Shown in pieces: positions 15,024-21,547 of a stretch of 40,890 nt of DNA; position 1 is the stretch's first letter; each line of letters starts with the position of its first letter. The notes beneath the pieces are model-generated. The model saw only the letters and a list, made by a program, of their open reading frames with translations. It was not told where the DNA came from and made no database searches. The DNA lies in assembly GCA_018829465.1 (NCBI GenBank), contig JAHJTN010000047.1:1-40890 (forward strand), read 5' to 3'. A program made the translations under genes and the position numbers. This DNA comes from Bacteroidota bacterium (GTDB lineage: Bacteria; Bacteroidota; Bacteroidia; Flavobacteriales; Flavobacteriaceae).

Positions 15024-15605
15024 TTACTGCGGCGCCGCTTGGTAAAACCTTGAACTTTGTATCCGTGGGACATACCGGGGATTCTGCAAAAGATACCCAC
15101 AATTATAGAAATTCAGCGCCCTGATTTCATCCCCGCCCGCTTCGTCAAGATACATTCGCATGATCTTGCAACCGGCATCTATGTTTTTCTCGATGTCATA
15201 AATAGATGCTTCATCCAAGGCCAAAGGTTCGGCCCAAACATTATAATTTATTTGCATGACCCCCCTGGCAACTGAACTCTGAGCGAATGGATTGAAATTA
15301 CTTTCCCGATGCGCCACCGCAAGCATCAGGTCCGGCCGCAAATTATATTCATTCGCCTTGCGATATATGGTCTTGGTTATCAGCGCCCAGTCTGCATGGC
15401 GCAATTCCGTTGCCCGGCGCATCCATAGCAATTCGTCCAGATCCCGGTTACGGTCCCTGGCCCGATCGATCTCCCATTGCTGATTTGCCAGGGCCTTGCG
15501 ATTCAGTTTCACCTTGACGGCCAGCCGGTCCCGCTGATGCCTCATGTCAAGGCAGATGAAAGACAGGAACAGGCACAGCCATAAAGCGAAAGGACGTGTA
15601 TTCAT
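15024..15605 (-). CDS. Lytic transglycosylase (SLT domain) with N-terminal membrane anchor
   Basis: This 193-residue protein starts MNTRPFALWLCLFLSFICLD, a signal-anchor-like membrane segment, followed by a basic/coiled stretch (about 25-75) and an SLT domain (PF01464). The catalytic Glu lies in AVAHRESNFNP (Glu101), followed by the ARGVMQIN motif and, later, an ALNFYNCG segment. The enzyme cleaves glycan strands in the periplasm. The ATG overlaps the upstream stop (ATGA) behind AAGGGG. The anchor suggests a signal-arrest-release type endolysin or a genome-entry enzyme. It is next to the M15 peptidase, giving a two-enzyme set. Confidence 0.87.
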   Translation of the reverse strand: MNTRPFALWLCLFLSFICLDMRHQRDRLAVKVKLNRKALANQQWEIDRARDRNRDLDELLWMRRATELRHADWALITKTIYRKANEYNLRPDLMLAVAHRESNFNPFAQSSVARGVMQINYNVWAEPLALDEASIYDIEKNIDAGCKIMRMYLDEAGGDEIRALNFYNCGYLLQNPRYVPRIQSSRFYQAAPQ

Positions 15606-16054
15606 TTCACCCCTTCGATGTCTAAAAGAATTGCAGCACAATCACCAGGCATCCATGAACCATGATATATTTCAATGGTTTTTCTAACCTTCTCCCCTAT
15701 CTCCAGCTTCATATCATTCCGGCCGGCTTGATAGGCGCTTACTGTATCGAGGGTGGGCGCGACCGGGGTTTTATCCACAATATACAGACCGTTGATAATT
15801 CGTGGTTTTTTACACATCTTTTTTATCTCCTCACAGTTTTTCATAAATTCACCGTCTGGCATCTCGGCGATTTCGGTGGCAATGTCATTTACCGGCATTT
15901 GATGAGACGGCCAAAAGCAAGTATTAGCCGTTGATGGTAAGATTTGTCCCAATGGATTGACTGCACAACAAGCTGGCAAATGTCCCACTCCTGTCAAGCA
16001 TACAGTCGTATAATGCTCACACTCTATTTTCCCAGTACTGCAATACTTACCCAT
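15602..16054 (-). CDS. Cysteine-rich hypothetical protein
   Basis: This 150-residue protein begins MGKYCSTGKIECEHY and has many cysteines in its first 60 residues, including PACCAVNP and NTCFWP. A helical region follows with EEIKKMCKKP, and a C-terminal part containing YQAGRNDMKLEIG. The start is chosen because GGGAGGGGAAGG lies directly upstream. The stop overlaps the transglycosylase start. The cysteine pattern suggests metal binding. No family is recognised. Confidence 0.65.
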   Translation of the reverse strand: MGKYCSTGKIECEHYTTVCLTGVGHLPACCAVNPLGQILPSTANTCFWPSHQMPVNDIATEIAEMPDGEFMKNCEEIKKMCKKPRIINGLYIVDKTPVAPTLDTVSAYQAGRNDMKLEIGEKVRKTIEIYHGSWMPGDCAAILLDIEGVK

Positions 16055-16181
16055 CCTTCCCCTCCCTTGCGGCGAGCATGGCATAATATTGGTCACGCCA
16101 TTTTTTTACAGCAACCTGCCATTCATCTGTTTGTTTGTCCCAATCCCCACCGCTAACATTAGCAAGGATTGTCGCCGTCAT
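16047..16181 (-). CDS. 44-residue small protein
   Basis: A short frame opens MTATILANVSGGDWDKQTDE and ends AAREGKDG. Its ATG overlaps the upstream stop by 4 nt (ATGA) and its end overlaps the next start by 8 nt, exactly the packing of the surrounding genes. The region would otherwise be an unexplained gap. The middle (WQVAVKKWRDQYYAM) is a helix rich in aromatic and basic residues. Function is unknown. Confidence 0.6.
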   Translation of the reverse strand: MTATILANVSGGDWDKQTDEWQVAVKKWRDQYYAMLAAREGKDG

Positions 16182-16360
16182 GCTTCATATTGACCTTCTG
16201 GTTCCCATCGTTTTAGTGCATCCATTGCTTTGAGTTCAGGGACAATCTGAGTGCCCCATTTCCCCTGAGTTGCATTTGCTATCAAACGAATTGCACACCA
16301 ATAAACAATTTTCCTTGGTAATTTCCACACAAACCATAAATAAAATTTTTCACTTTTCAT
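16178..16360 (-). CDS. Conserved phage hypothetical protein (YWCAIR motif)
   Basis: This 60-residue protein contains VYWCAIRLIANATQGKWG and VPELKAMDALKRW. From memory this block recurs in small proteins of many phages of proteobacteria, where the function is undetermined. A GGGAGAG ribosome site precedes the start. The first 25 residues are aromatic and hydrophobic (FYLWFVWKLPRKIVYW) and might lie at a membrane surface. Confidence 0.7.
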   Translation of the reverse strand: MKSEKFYLWFVWKLPRKIVYWCAIRLIANATQGKWGTQIVPELKAMDALKRWEPEGQYEA

Positions 16361-16466
16361 CTCTCCCTCCTGTTTCGCACTCCGGGCATTTCTCCCCGGC
16401 GTTTAAATTTATAACAAACTGCTTGTGACAGATACAGCAGGGGAAGGTGTAGGGTGTCATGGTCAT
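16350..16466 (-). CDS. 38-residue zinc-ribbon protein
   Basis: A short frame encodes MTMTPYTFPCCICHKQFVIN followed by a CPEC motif, so two Cys pairs about 16 residues apart form a complete rubredoxin-like zinc knuckle. The ATG overlaps the DUF1064 gene stop (ATGA) and the end runs 11 nt into the next gene. Its compact packing and intact zinc pattern support it as a real gene despite the length. Confidence 0.65.
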   Translation of the reverse strand: MTMTPYTFPCCICHKQFVINLNAGEKCPECETGGRDEK

Positions 16467-16855
16467 ACCTCTTTTATTTTAATGCCGTGAACCTGTAACA
16501 TCAGTTTGCGCTTGATGACATACACCGGCAGGCGCATCCCCTTGCAGTCGATCACGTCCAGGCGTTCGCCGCGCCGCCACGTAACAAAGTCCGCCTTATA
16601 GAATACCGGCCGCTCCCCTTTTTGCGAAGGGATCAGGTCGAATCGCACCTGTCGTTCAAATGCGTCTATCCGCCCTTCCTTCCTTTGCTGGTAAAGGTAG
16701 AGATAATATTCGGCTTCGTGGTAGCTGTCAAAGATAATCCCATCAATTTCTCCTACCCTTATTTTTTGAGCCGTCGATTTGAAAAGCGCCGTCCCGCTTT
16801 TTATTAAACTACCATCGACAACAATGGTTTTGCGGGCATTATATTTACTTTTCAT
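16463..16855 (-). CDS. DUF1064 family nuclease-like protein
   Basis: This 130-residue protein begins MKSKYNARKTIVVDG and has FDSYHEAEYYLYLYQQRKEGRI, RQVRFDLIPSQ, VFYKADFVTW and RLDVIDCKGM. This is the order of the DUF1064 family (PF06356), predicted to have the PD-(D/E)XK nuclease fold with Glu in HEAEYY, Asp in KADF and the D-x-K in DVIDCKG. Members are thought to act like the T7 endonuclease I/Holliday junction resolvase group in phage replication. The ATG lies 9 nt after the 37-residue microprotein stop. Confidence 0.85.
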   Translation of the reverse strand: MKSKYNARKTIVVDGSLIKSGTALFKSTAQKIRVGEIDGIIFDSYHEAEYYLYLYQQRKEGRIDAFERQVRFDLIPSQKGERPVFYKADFVTWRRGERLDVIDCKGMRLPVYVIKRKLMLQVHGIKIKEV

Positions 16856-16864
16856 GCTTCACCT

Positions 16865-16978
16865 TCAATTTTCCCATTTTGCCGTTATGTCTCTAATCCA
16901 GGAATTCCATTTACACGAAAACGGCATTAAGAAGAACCTTCTAATTCTACCAATGTTTTTGTTTGTAATAATTTTCAT
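16865..16978 (-). CDS. 37-residue microprotein, copy A of a duplicated pair
   Basis: A short frame opens MKIITNKNIGRIRRFF and continues LMPFSCKWNSWIRDITAKWE. AGGAGGAG lies just upstream and the ATG overlaps the previous stop (ATGA). A second gene at 18901-19014 encodes nearly the same protein (31 of 37 residues identical), with a 39-base stretch identical in DNA. The peptide is basic, with a hydrophobic centre and aromatic end. Preservation of the reading frame in both copies argues that it is expressed and useful. Confidence 0.72.
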   Translation of the reverse strand: MKIITNKNIGRIRRFFLMPFSCKWNSWIRDITAKWEN

Positions 16979-17157
16979 TTTCTCCTCCTGTTTACTTTGC
17001 GGGATTTTCTTTGTGCTTTATTCGACTTTTTATTTTTGCGCTTTTTGATTGCATCTCGTTTCGTATAATTCTTATCGTCTATCAAAAAATCGGGAACACG
17101 GTTATTTCCCAAACTTGCCATAGCAACACCAATCAGCAATGGAATATTACTTCTCAC
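16975..17157 (-). CDS. Basic hypothetical protein
   Basis: This 60-residue protein has a hydrophobic start (MRSNIPLLIGVAMASLG), then DFLIDDKNYTKRDAIKK and a very basic C terminus made of Lys/Arg/Asn runs. The final codons themselves form the AGGAGGAG ribosome site of the next gene. The basic tail suggests nucleic acid contact. The start has no strong ribosome site and an internal Met is possible. Confidence 0.5.
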   Translation of the reverse strand: MRSNIPLLIGVAMASLGNNRVPDFLIDDKNYTKRDAIKKRKNKKSNKAQRKSRKVNRRRK

Positions 17158-17182
17158 GCTTCACTTTCTATTAGATTTCATT

Positions 17183-17449
17183 TTAACTACATTCCGGCAA
17201 TCCGCCGTTATACGCATAGGGGCCATTTGATCTACGATCATCGCCGCCGGAATAATGTTCACCCGGCAACCCATACCAATCGGTTCCATCTCCACAACAA
17301 TCGCAAACCTGAACGTCATGATCCGCATTTTGTGCTATCCAAGATAAAATAATATCAAAGCTTCCAGATTCATCGTATTGCTTTAATATTTCATCTGGCA
17401 CTTGATCCAAATTCAAAAAACCGCTACCTTCGCATCGACTGCAAGTCAT
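17183..17449 (-). CDS. DnaJ-type zinc-finger-like small protein
   Basis: This 88-residue protein begins MTCSRCEGSGFLNL and later has VCDCCGDGTDWYG. The CxxCxGxG repeats resemble half of a DnaJ cysteine-rich domain. The C terminus is Gly/Tyr-rich. Small proteins of this composition are frequent in phages and unassigned. The ATG overlaps the upstream stop (ATGA). Confidence 0.72.
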   Translation of the reverse strand: MTCSRCEGSGFLNLDQVPDEILKQYDESGSFDIILSWIAQNADHDVQVCDCCGDGTDWYGLPGEHYSGGDDRRSNGPYAYNGGLPECS

Positions 17450-17748
17450 TTTTCACCTTCGATATTGAAAACTTTACAGAACAGGGATACAAGGGCGGCG
17501 GGCTCAGATATACAATCTGGCGAATGCTTTAAATCATCATTGGGGGTGAAAGATGAAACATATGATTTTTTTGCCCAGGCACAAAACTTATCTATTCCCC
17601 ATTGTAGGTTAGTTATATACCACCCATCCGCCACCATCCGGGCCTGAAGGAGCTTGGCGAGCCATAATTGTTTTAATTCATCCCATTCATCAAAATATTT
17701 AAATCCGGCATTGCCCATAACCTCGGCAATCTTTTCATTTTGTGTCAT
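17446..17748 (-). CDS. Hypothetical protein
   Basis: This 100-residue, mainly helical protein begins MTQNEKIAEVMGNAGFKYF and contains several Trp residues (DEWDELKQLWLAKLL, DGWYITNLQWGIDKFCAWA). The ATG follows GGAGG at 7 nt and overlaps the end of the Lar-like gene by 14 nt. It is not recognised. Confidence 0.65.
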   Translation of the reverse strand: MTQNEKIAEVMGNAGFKYFDEWDELKQLWLAKLLQARMVADGWYITNLQWGIDKFCAWAKKSYVSSFTPNDDLKHSPDCISEPAALVSLFCKVFNIEGEK

Positions 17749-17977
17749 CGGTCACCTCCTGAAAATCCGGCATACTTCCAAATAATTCTCTGAGCGTTTT
17801 TGTCGGAACTGGTCGTGGGGGCCACCACACATTCCATGCCTCCCGTGCTTTATCAAAGGTGGAACAAATCGGCCCACGTGCATGACATGTTCCGCAAGTG
17901 ACATACCATTCATCTCGCTCTTGATCGGTAGTTAAGACGCTATGACTGCAAAATCGGCACGGAATTAATTTAATCAT
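17735..17977 (-). CDS. Lar-like restriction alleviation protein
   Basis: This 80-residue protein starts MIKLIPCRFCSHSV and has YVTCGTCHARGPICSTFDKAREAWNVW. That is the Lar-family pattern (PF14354): a zinc ribbon of two Cys pairs and a final Ala-x-x-x-W-N segment. The Rac prophage Lar protein reduces type I restriction by modulating the host enzyme. Antirestriction is inferred from the family. The start at 17977 overlaps the previous gene by 8 nt. Confidence 0.75.
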   Translation of the reverse strand: MIKLIPCRFCSHSVLTTDQERDEWYVTCGTCHARGPICSTFDKAREAWNVWWPPRPVPTKTLRELFGSMPDFQEVTDDTK

Positions 17978-18233
17978 CGGTCGCCTCCACGGTAGCGGAC
18001 TTAATAGCGGCGAGGGCGTCAATAATAGTAATAATTTGACCAGCCAGGAATTGACTTGTTTTTAATTTCTTCACTGCTTTCCTATCTGCAACCTTCTGCG
18101 CCTTCGCCCCGTCACGGGTGATCTGCCTAACTATTGCCTCAAATTTCCTTTCGTTTGGCTCATCACATTTCCAGTCAATAGCGCAGATTAATTCGTCAAC
18201 CTTACTTACGTAGTATGCCTTATTGAGTTTCAT
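17970..18233 (-). CDS. Helical hypothetical protein
   Basis: This 87-residue protein begins MKLNKAYYVSKVDELICAI and is rich in Lys, Ala and Asp, with a long predicted helix in the second half (RKAVKKLKTSQFLAGQIITI). The ATG overlaps the stop of the alanine-repeat gene (ATGA). No domain is recognised. Confidence 0.62.
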   Translation of the reverse strand: MKLNKAYYVSKVDELICAIDWKCDEPNERKFEAIVRQITRDGAKAQKVADRKAVKKLKTSQFLAGQIITIIDALAAIKSATVEATDD

Positions 18234-18904
18234 GTTGTTATCCCGGCCAACTGCTTGATTTTGCGTTCAATCTTTTTTAATGTGGCATGGGCGTCATGGG
18301 CGGCATGGGCGGCATATGCGGCGGCATGGGCGGCATGGGCGGCAGAGGCGGCGGCATAGGCGGCGGCATGGGCGTCATGGGCGGCATGGGCGGCAGAGGC
18401 GGCGGCATGGGCGGCGGCATGGGCGGCGGCATAGGCGGCATCGGCGGCATGGGCGGCGGCATCGGCGGCATAGGCGGCATGGGCGGCATAGGCGGCATAG
18501 GCGGCAGAAGGTTTTCTCAGATATGCCTTTGCCGCTTCGATGGCATTGCGCGGCCGCTTATCATCGGGGTATTCTTTTTCGTAAATTGGTAGAACCAACT
18601 CGGCGGCGTAAATCGCTAATTCCACGGACATTTTTTTCGTCCACTTGCAACGCGAAACGATCATCATATCCGACCATGCCGACTTGTCGCTATCGGTTGC
18701 CGATTCCCCTTTCACATTCACTCGGCACACCCATCCTGGCGTAACGAAGCTCATAGCACCTATGATCGTCGGTGAAGCATGGAAGCCGCGGATGCAAAGC
18801 TTAATCGTGCCGTTTACATGATACCACGTGCCGATTTCCCATTTGTGTCCCCGACTCTCAAAATTTTGAGGAATTGTTTTCCAAAATAATTCATCAATTT
18901 TCAT
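18230..18904 (-). CDS. DUF7666-like protein with long alanine tripeptide repeat tail
   Basis: This 224-residue protein has a globular N-terminal part (residues 1-130), beginning MKIDELFWKTIPQNFESRGH and containing LCIRGFHASPTIIGAMSFV, the (C)xRGFHAS block of a common phage family. About 75 residues of Ala-Ala-X repeats follow (X is mostly Tyr, His, Asp or Ser), and then a short basic helix (LKKIERKIKQLAG). Such tails occur in related phage proteins and vary in length. The ATG overlaps the stop of microprotein copy B (ATGA) behind GGGAGAA. Function is unknown. Confidence 0.7.
   Translation of the reverse strand: MKIDELFWKTIPQNFESRGHKWEIGTWYHVNGTIKLCIRGFHASPTIIGAMSFVTPGWVCRVNVKGESATDSDKSAWSDMMIVSRCKWTKKMSVELAIYAAELVLPIYEKEYPDDKRPRNAIEAAKAYLRKPSAAYAAYAAHAAYAADAAAHAADAAYAAAHAAAHAAASAAHAAHDAHAAAYAAASAAHAAHAAAYAAHAAHDAHATLKKIERKIKQLAGITT
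18282..18511 (-). repeat. 9-bp coding minisatellite (Ala-Ala-X repeats)
   Basis: About 25 imperfect copies of a 9-base unit, GCCGCCYAT with variants, lie inside the preceding gene. Because the unit is a multiple of three, slippage changes protein length without breaking the frame. Both strands show open frames across it simply because of the repeat. Confidence 0.9.
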
Positions 18905-19014
18905 TTCTCCCACCTTGCCGTTATATTCCTAATCCAGGAATTCCATTTACACGAAAACGGCATTAAGAAAAACCTTCTGATTTTACCAATGTTTTCACTT
19001 GTGATAATTTTCAT
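18901..19014 (-). CDS. 37-residue microprotein, copy B of a duplicated pair
   Basis: This is a near duplicate of the 16865-16978 gene, opening MKIITSENIGKIRRFF, with six substitutions, five of them chemically mild or charge-changing at the surface-like ends. GGAGGAG precedes the ATG, which overlaps the upstream stop (ATGA); its own stop overlaps the next start. The conserved core is FFLMPFSCKWNSWIR. The role is unknown. Confidence 0.72.
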   Translation of the reverse strand: MKIITSENIGKIRRFFLMPFSCKWNSWIRNITARWEK

Positions 19015-19217
19015 TTCTCCTCCAACGCCGTTATGGCGGCGATTGCTTCATCTAAATCTATCAATCTTGCATCATCCTGCCATAATGTCGGAACTTTTCT
19101 TACCACCGCCACCGCATCGGCGAGGGCTTGCTTATAGCCACATCTGTACTCACGTGTTTTGTAGTGATACGTTTTACCGGTAGTCGTAACAGTTATACTT
19201 CCATCAAGGTAACTCAT
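19011..19217 (-). CDS. Small hypothetical protein
   Basis: This 68-residue protein begins MSYLDGSITVTTTGKTYHY with beta-strand character, then has a helical half (KQALADAVAVVRKV, DEAIAAITALEEK). The last codons form the GGAGGAG ribosome site for the next gene. It is not recognised. Confidence 0.62.
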   Translation of the reverse strand: MSYLDGSITVTTTGKTYHYKTREYRCGYKQALADAVAVVRKVPTLWQDDARLIDLDEAIAAITALEEK

Positions 19218-19267
19218 TTCTCCCCCTCGCCGGTTAGGTCGGCTTGCTCAATCCAGATTTTCATCAT
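19214..19267 (-). CDS. Possible 17-residue leader or remnant peptide
   Basis: A frame of 17 residues, MMKIWIEQADLTGEGEK, is locked between two genes by ATGA overlaps at both ends. Its 3' half resembles the end of the 37-residue microprotein genes (a WI segment, then a TAACSGGC-like and GGGAGAAATGA ending). It may be a translated spacer that couples the neighbouring genes, or a decayed third copy of the microprotein. Too short to call with confidence. Confidence 0.35.
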   Translation of the reverse strand: MMKIWIEQADLTGEGEK

Positions 19268-19440
19268 TCCCCCTTGCCCTTGCAGGGCTTGTCAAATATT
19301 TTATCCTTAAATTCTTTCCATGATTTTATTGTCTGTTTTTCCGACTGCCAACACTTATAATTATGGCTGGCAAGATGACTATAAACCCTTCGGCGTGGGC
19401 ACGGAATATACCCGCAATTCCCGCAATGCTTTTCCATCAT
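19264..19440 (-). CDS. Small cysteine-rich protein
   Basis: This 58-residue protein begins MMEKHCGNCGYIPCPRRR and has one more Cys in NYKCWQ and another in KPCKGKG. The three closely spaced Cys at the start suggest a metal site. Start 19440 forms an ATGA overlap with the Gp37/Gp68-like stop; the second Met is also possible. Confidence 0.6.
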   Translation of the reverse strand: MMEKHCGNCGYIPCPRRRVYSHLASHNYKCWQSEKQTIKSWKEFKDKIFDKPCKGKGE

Positions 19441-20171
19441 TCCCCCTTCGGAAACTGATGCCATAGCCGGCCGTCCAGTTCGCCGCGTTTATAGAAAAAT
19501 GGCACGTCTGCCGCAACGCATTGATCCCTTAAAGACCGCGCCCAATCCAGGTTCATGGGCCGAGCGCCGGGGCCTGTCTCGGGGCCCACAATAAACCAAT
19601 CGGGTTTACGATCATGCTTTAAAAAATCAATATTCCCCAACAGAGGCTCGCCACTCACAAATAAAACTACCGCCGGGATTTTACTGGCAATTGACCAACG
19701 CAAATCCAACATTTCCTGATTTTCTGCGGTCACGCCAAGCCAGAGGTTCGGCAAGATTCCACCGCATACCGTCCCATAATCGGGCGGCAACTTAGCCAAG
19801 ATATTTTCCGGTCTCTTCGTCAAAATTATGAACGTATGCTGTGGACATCTCAGTATGACATCGAAAACATCATGCACAAATTTCGGGGAAACGTCAGGAT
19901 GAAAAAGGTCCCCCATTGAGGAAACGAATATCCGCTTCGGTTTGCGCCAATGAAGGGGAATGTCCAGGCGATCGTGGTGAAATTGGATTTTCCCAAAAGG
20001 AATATCGCAAACAAAATCACGCTCTGGCAAATGTTCATCAAATTCTTGGCCATGTATTTGCGGAAATCTCCCGGCCAGTCGCTTGGCATAGCAATGATCA
20101 CACCCAGCCGATACCGGAGTGCAGCCGGTTACTGGGTTGTATGAAATGTCCCACCACTTTGAATTTTTCAT
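19437..20171 (-). CDS. Gp37/Gp68 family protein (DUF5131), N terminus displaced
   Basis: This 244-residue protein shows the Gp37/Gp68 family core (PF07505). There is YNPVTGCTPVSAGCDHCYAKR near the start, with three Cys in a radical-SAM-like arrangement, then IFVSSMGDLFHPDV, FIILTKRPEN, LWLGVTAENQ, SGEPLLG and VGPETGPGARPM. Function is unproven; a metal-dependent enzyme is suspected. Family members normally open with a segment like MGATxKIEWxD before the YNPVTGC block. Here that opening is found on the upstream endonuclease gene, and translation appears to restart at an ATG (20171) preceded by GGAG. The catalytic core is intact. Confidence 0.85.
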   Translation of the reverse strand: MKNSKWWDISYNPVTGCTPVSAGCDHCYAKRLAGRFPQIHGQEFDEHLPERDFVCDIPFGKIQFHHDRLDIPLHWRKPKRIFVSSMGDLFHPDVSPKFVHDVFDVILRCPQHTFIILTKRPENILAKLPPDYGTVCGGILPNLWLGVTAENQEMLDLRWSIASKIPAVVLFVSGEPLLGNIDFLKHDRKPDWFIVGPETGPGARPMNLDWARSLRDQCVAADVPFFYKRGELDGRLWHQFPKGE

Positions 20172-20665
20172 TTTATATTTCTCCAATGATGCCTATTAAT
20201 GCAAGCCAATATTGTTGTGTGTGAAACATCAAACATTGCAGCAAGTTGCCTTGATACATAAAATGGATATAATTTTCTAATTAATTCAACTTTATGTTTA
20301 TTCAATTTTGCCGAACCGGATTTTTCACCAATACATCTAGTTCCATGTATTCTTTCGTCTTCACGTTGTTTAATCCTTGTTCCCCATTTTAAATTATTTA
20401 AATTGTTGTTTTGTGGATTACCATCTAAATGTCTGCATTCTTGATTTATATTTGGTTCCCCAATAAATGCAAACAAAACAGCCCTATGAATAAAAAGTTT
20501 TCTTGGTCTCCGTGGCAATGGTACTAAAACGTAAAGATGGCCGCTTTTGTTCTTCATGGGTTTCAATATTTTTTTACTTGGTCCCATAATTTGACCGACA
20601 ATATTTACTTTATATCCGAAATAATTAGGAATATCACACCATTCAATTTTGCTTGTTGCGCCCAT
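20168..20665 (-). CDS. HNH homing endonuclease carrying a captured Gp37/Gp68 N terminus
   Basis: This 165-residue protein begins MGATSKIEWCD, the usual start of Gp37/Gp68 proteins, then changes to a homing endonuclease. The HNH core contains FIHRAVLFAFIGEP, CRHLDGNPQNNNLNNLKWG (HNH_3 type), and the C terminus is a helix-turn-helix (SRQLAAMFDVSHTTILACI) typical of DNA-recognition parts of such enzymes. The stop overlaps the ATG of the displaced Gp37/Gp68 gene. Codon use is AT-rich compared with the neighbours, consistent with recent arrival. It is likely a free-standing mobile endonuclease inserted near codon 12 of that gene. Confidence 0.87.
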   Translation of the reverse strand: MGATSKIEWCDIPNYFGYKVNIVGQIMGPSKKILKPMKNKSGHLYVLVPLPRRPRKLFIHRAVLFAFIGEPNINQECRHLDGNPQNNNLNNLKWGTRIKQREDERIHGTRCIGEKSGSAKLNKHKVELIRKLYPFYVSRQLAAMFDVSHTTILACINRHHWRNIK

Positions 20666-20692
20666 TATTGCCCCTTCGCCTCGCCGTGGAGG

Positions 20693-21547
20693 TCATTTAT
20701 TTCGCCTATAATCGCGGCCTTTCAACATAACCGCCCGGCAGTTCTCGAATATGCGAGACACGATCTTGTCATTGAGTTTTGATTCCATTTGCGGCCTACT
20801 GAGATTCGTAGTTATAACTATTTTCCCGCGCCGTTCATCCAGAAACATTTTAAATTGCTCCTTGAAAAATTCTGAGTAATCTCTTTCGGCGGTCCCGAGA
20901 TCATCGATCACAACGACATCGGCCCGGCGCATATCGAGAATGGCCTGCCGGGATTCAATATCTATTTCTCCAAAAGTTGGTTGTGATTCCAGAAATGTCT
21001 GAACTAATCGTTCACAAGCGATAAAGTGCGTGTCCCTACCGTCCCGTAAAAAATCACTCTCCACCATTTTGGCAAGCGAAGTTTTCCCGAACCCGCAGGA
21101 GCCCGAAATAATCAGCGAACCGAAATCTGATTTATAGAAATCTTTTGCAACATGAAAAGCGGCAACATCTCGCGGGTCAATGGAAAGCTTAGCCCAGGGA
21201 TCTGGAACCGTGGCCCGCAAGGATGACCGCACCGCCTGTTCAGGATTCCGGTCAACCCAGTCAGGGCAAAGCGCAAACATCGAATCACAAAAGCTTTTAT
21301 TCGATATTTGCACTTGACCGTTATCCCCCGTTCTGGCAATGAGGCCGAAATAATGCCAGTGGTATTTGCTATCGCAGAAAATATAGGTTTTGTTTTCGGC
21401 ATCATTGAATAGCTCACCGGCAAAGCGCTTCATATTTCGGCTGTGCTCGATATCCCTGAACCTAGAATATTCATCCGTCCGCTTGTCCGTCCATTCGTCA
21501 AATTCATTTTTGATACGGTCGGCCTGCTTAGGTAAAGTACAGATCAT
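20693..21547 (-). CDS. DnaC-like helicase loader ATPase
   Basis: This 284-residue protein has an N-terminal part with several Cys (FCDSKYH, SKSFCDSMFALCPDW) and an AAA+ domain: Walker A GSCGFGKT (149-156), Walker B VVVIDD (211-216), sensor-1-like KIVITTNLS, and SRIFENC as arginine-finger region. DnaC-type proteins load the replicative helicase onto DNA. No phage helicase is seen, so the host DnaB is presumably recruited. The ATG overlaps the stop of the winged-helix replication gene, completing an initiator/loader pair. Confidence 0.88.
   Translation of the reverse strand: MICTLPKQADRIKNEFDEWTDKRTDEYSRFRDIEHSRNMKRFAGELFNDAENKTYIFCDSKYHWHYFGLIARTGDNGQVQISNKSFCDSMFALCPDWVDRNPEQAVRSSLRATVPDPWAKLSIDPRDVAAFHVAKDFYKSDFGSLIISGSCGFGKTSLAKMVESDFLRDGRDTHFIACERLVQTFLESQPTFGEIDIESRQAILDMRRADVVVIDDLGTAERDYSEFFKEQFKMFLDERRGKIVITTNLSRPQMESKLNDKIVSRIFENCRAVMLKGRDYRRNK

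Noticed and set aside
18277-18744. Open frames on both strands over the 9-bp repeat
   Set aside because: Repeats with a 9-base unit leave all frames open; these give Met-Pro or Gly-Arg-His runs with no start signal.
20643-20696. 17-residue frame after the DnaC-like gene
   Set aside because: It has an ATGA start, but no ribosome site of its own, overlaps the endonuclease start by 23 bases and its composition (Arg/Asn-rich) is that of the ribosome-site spacer.
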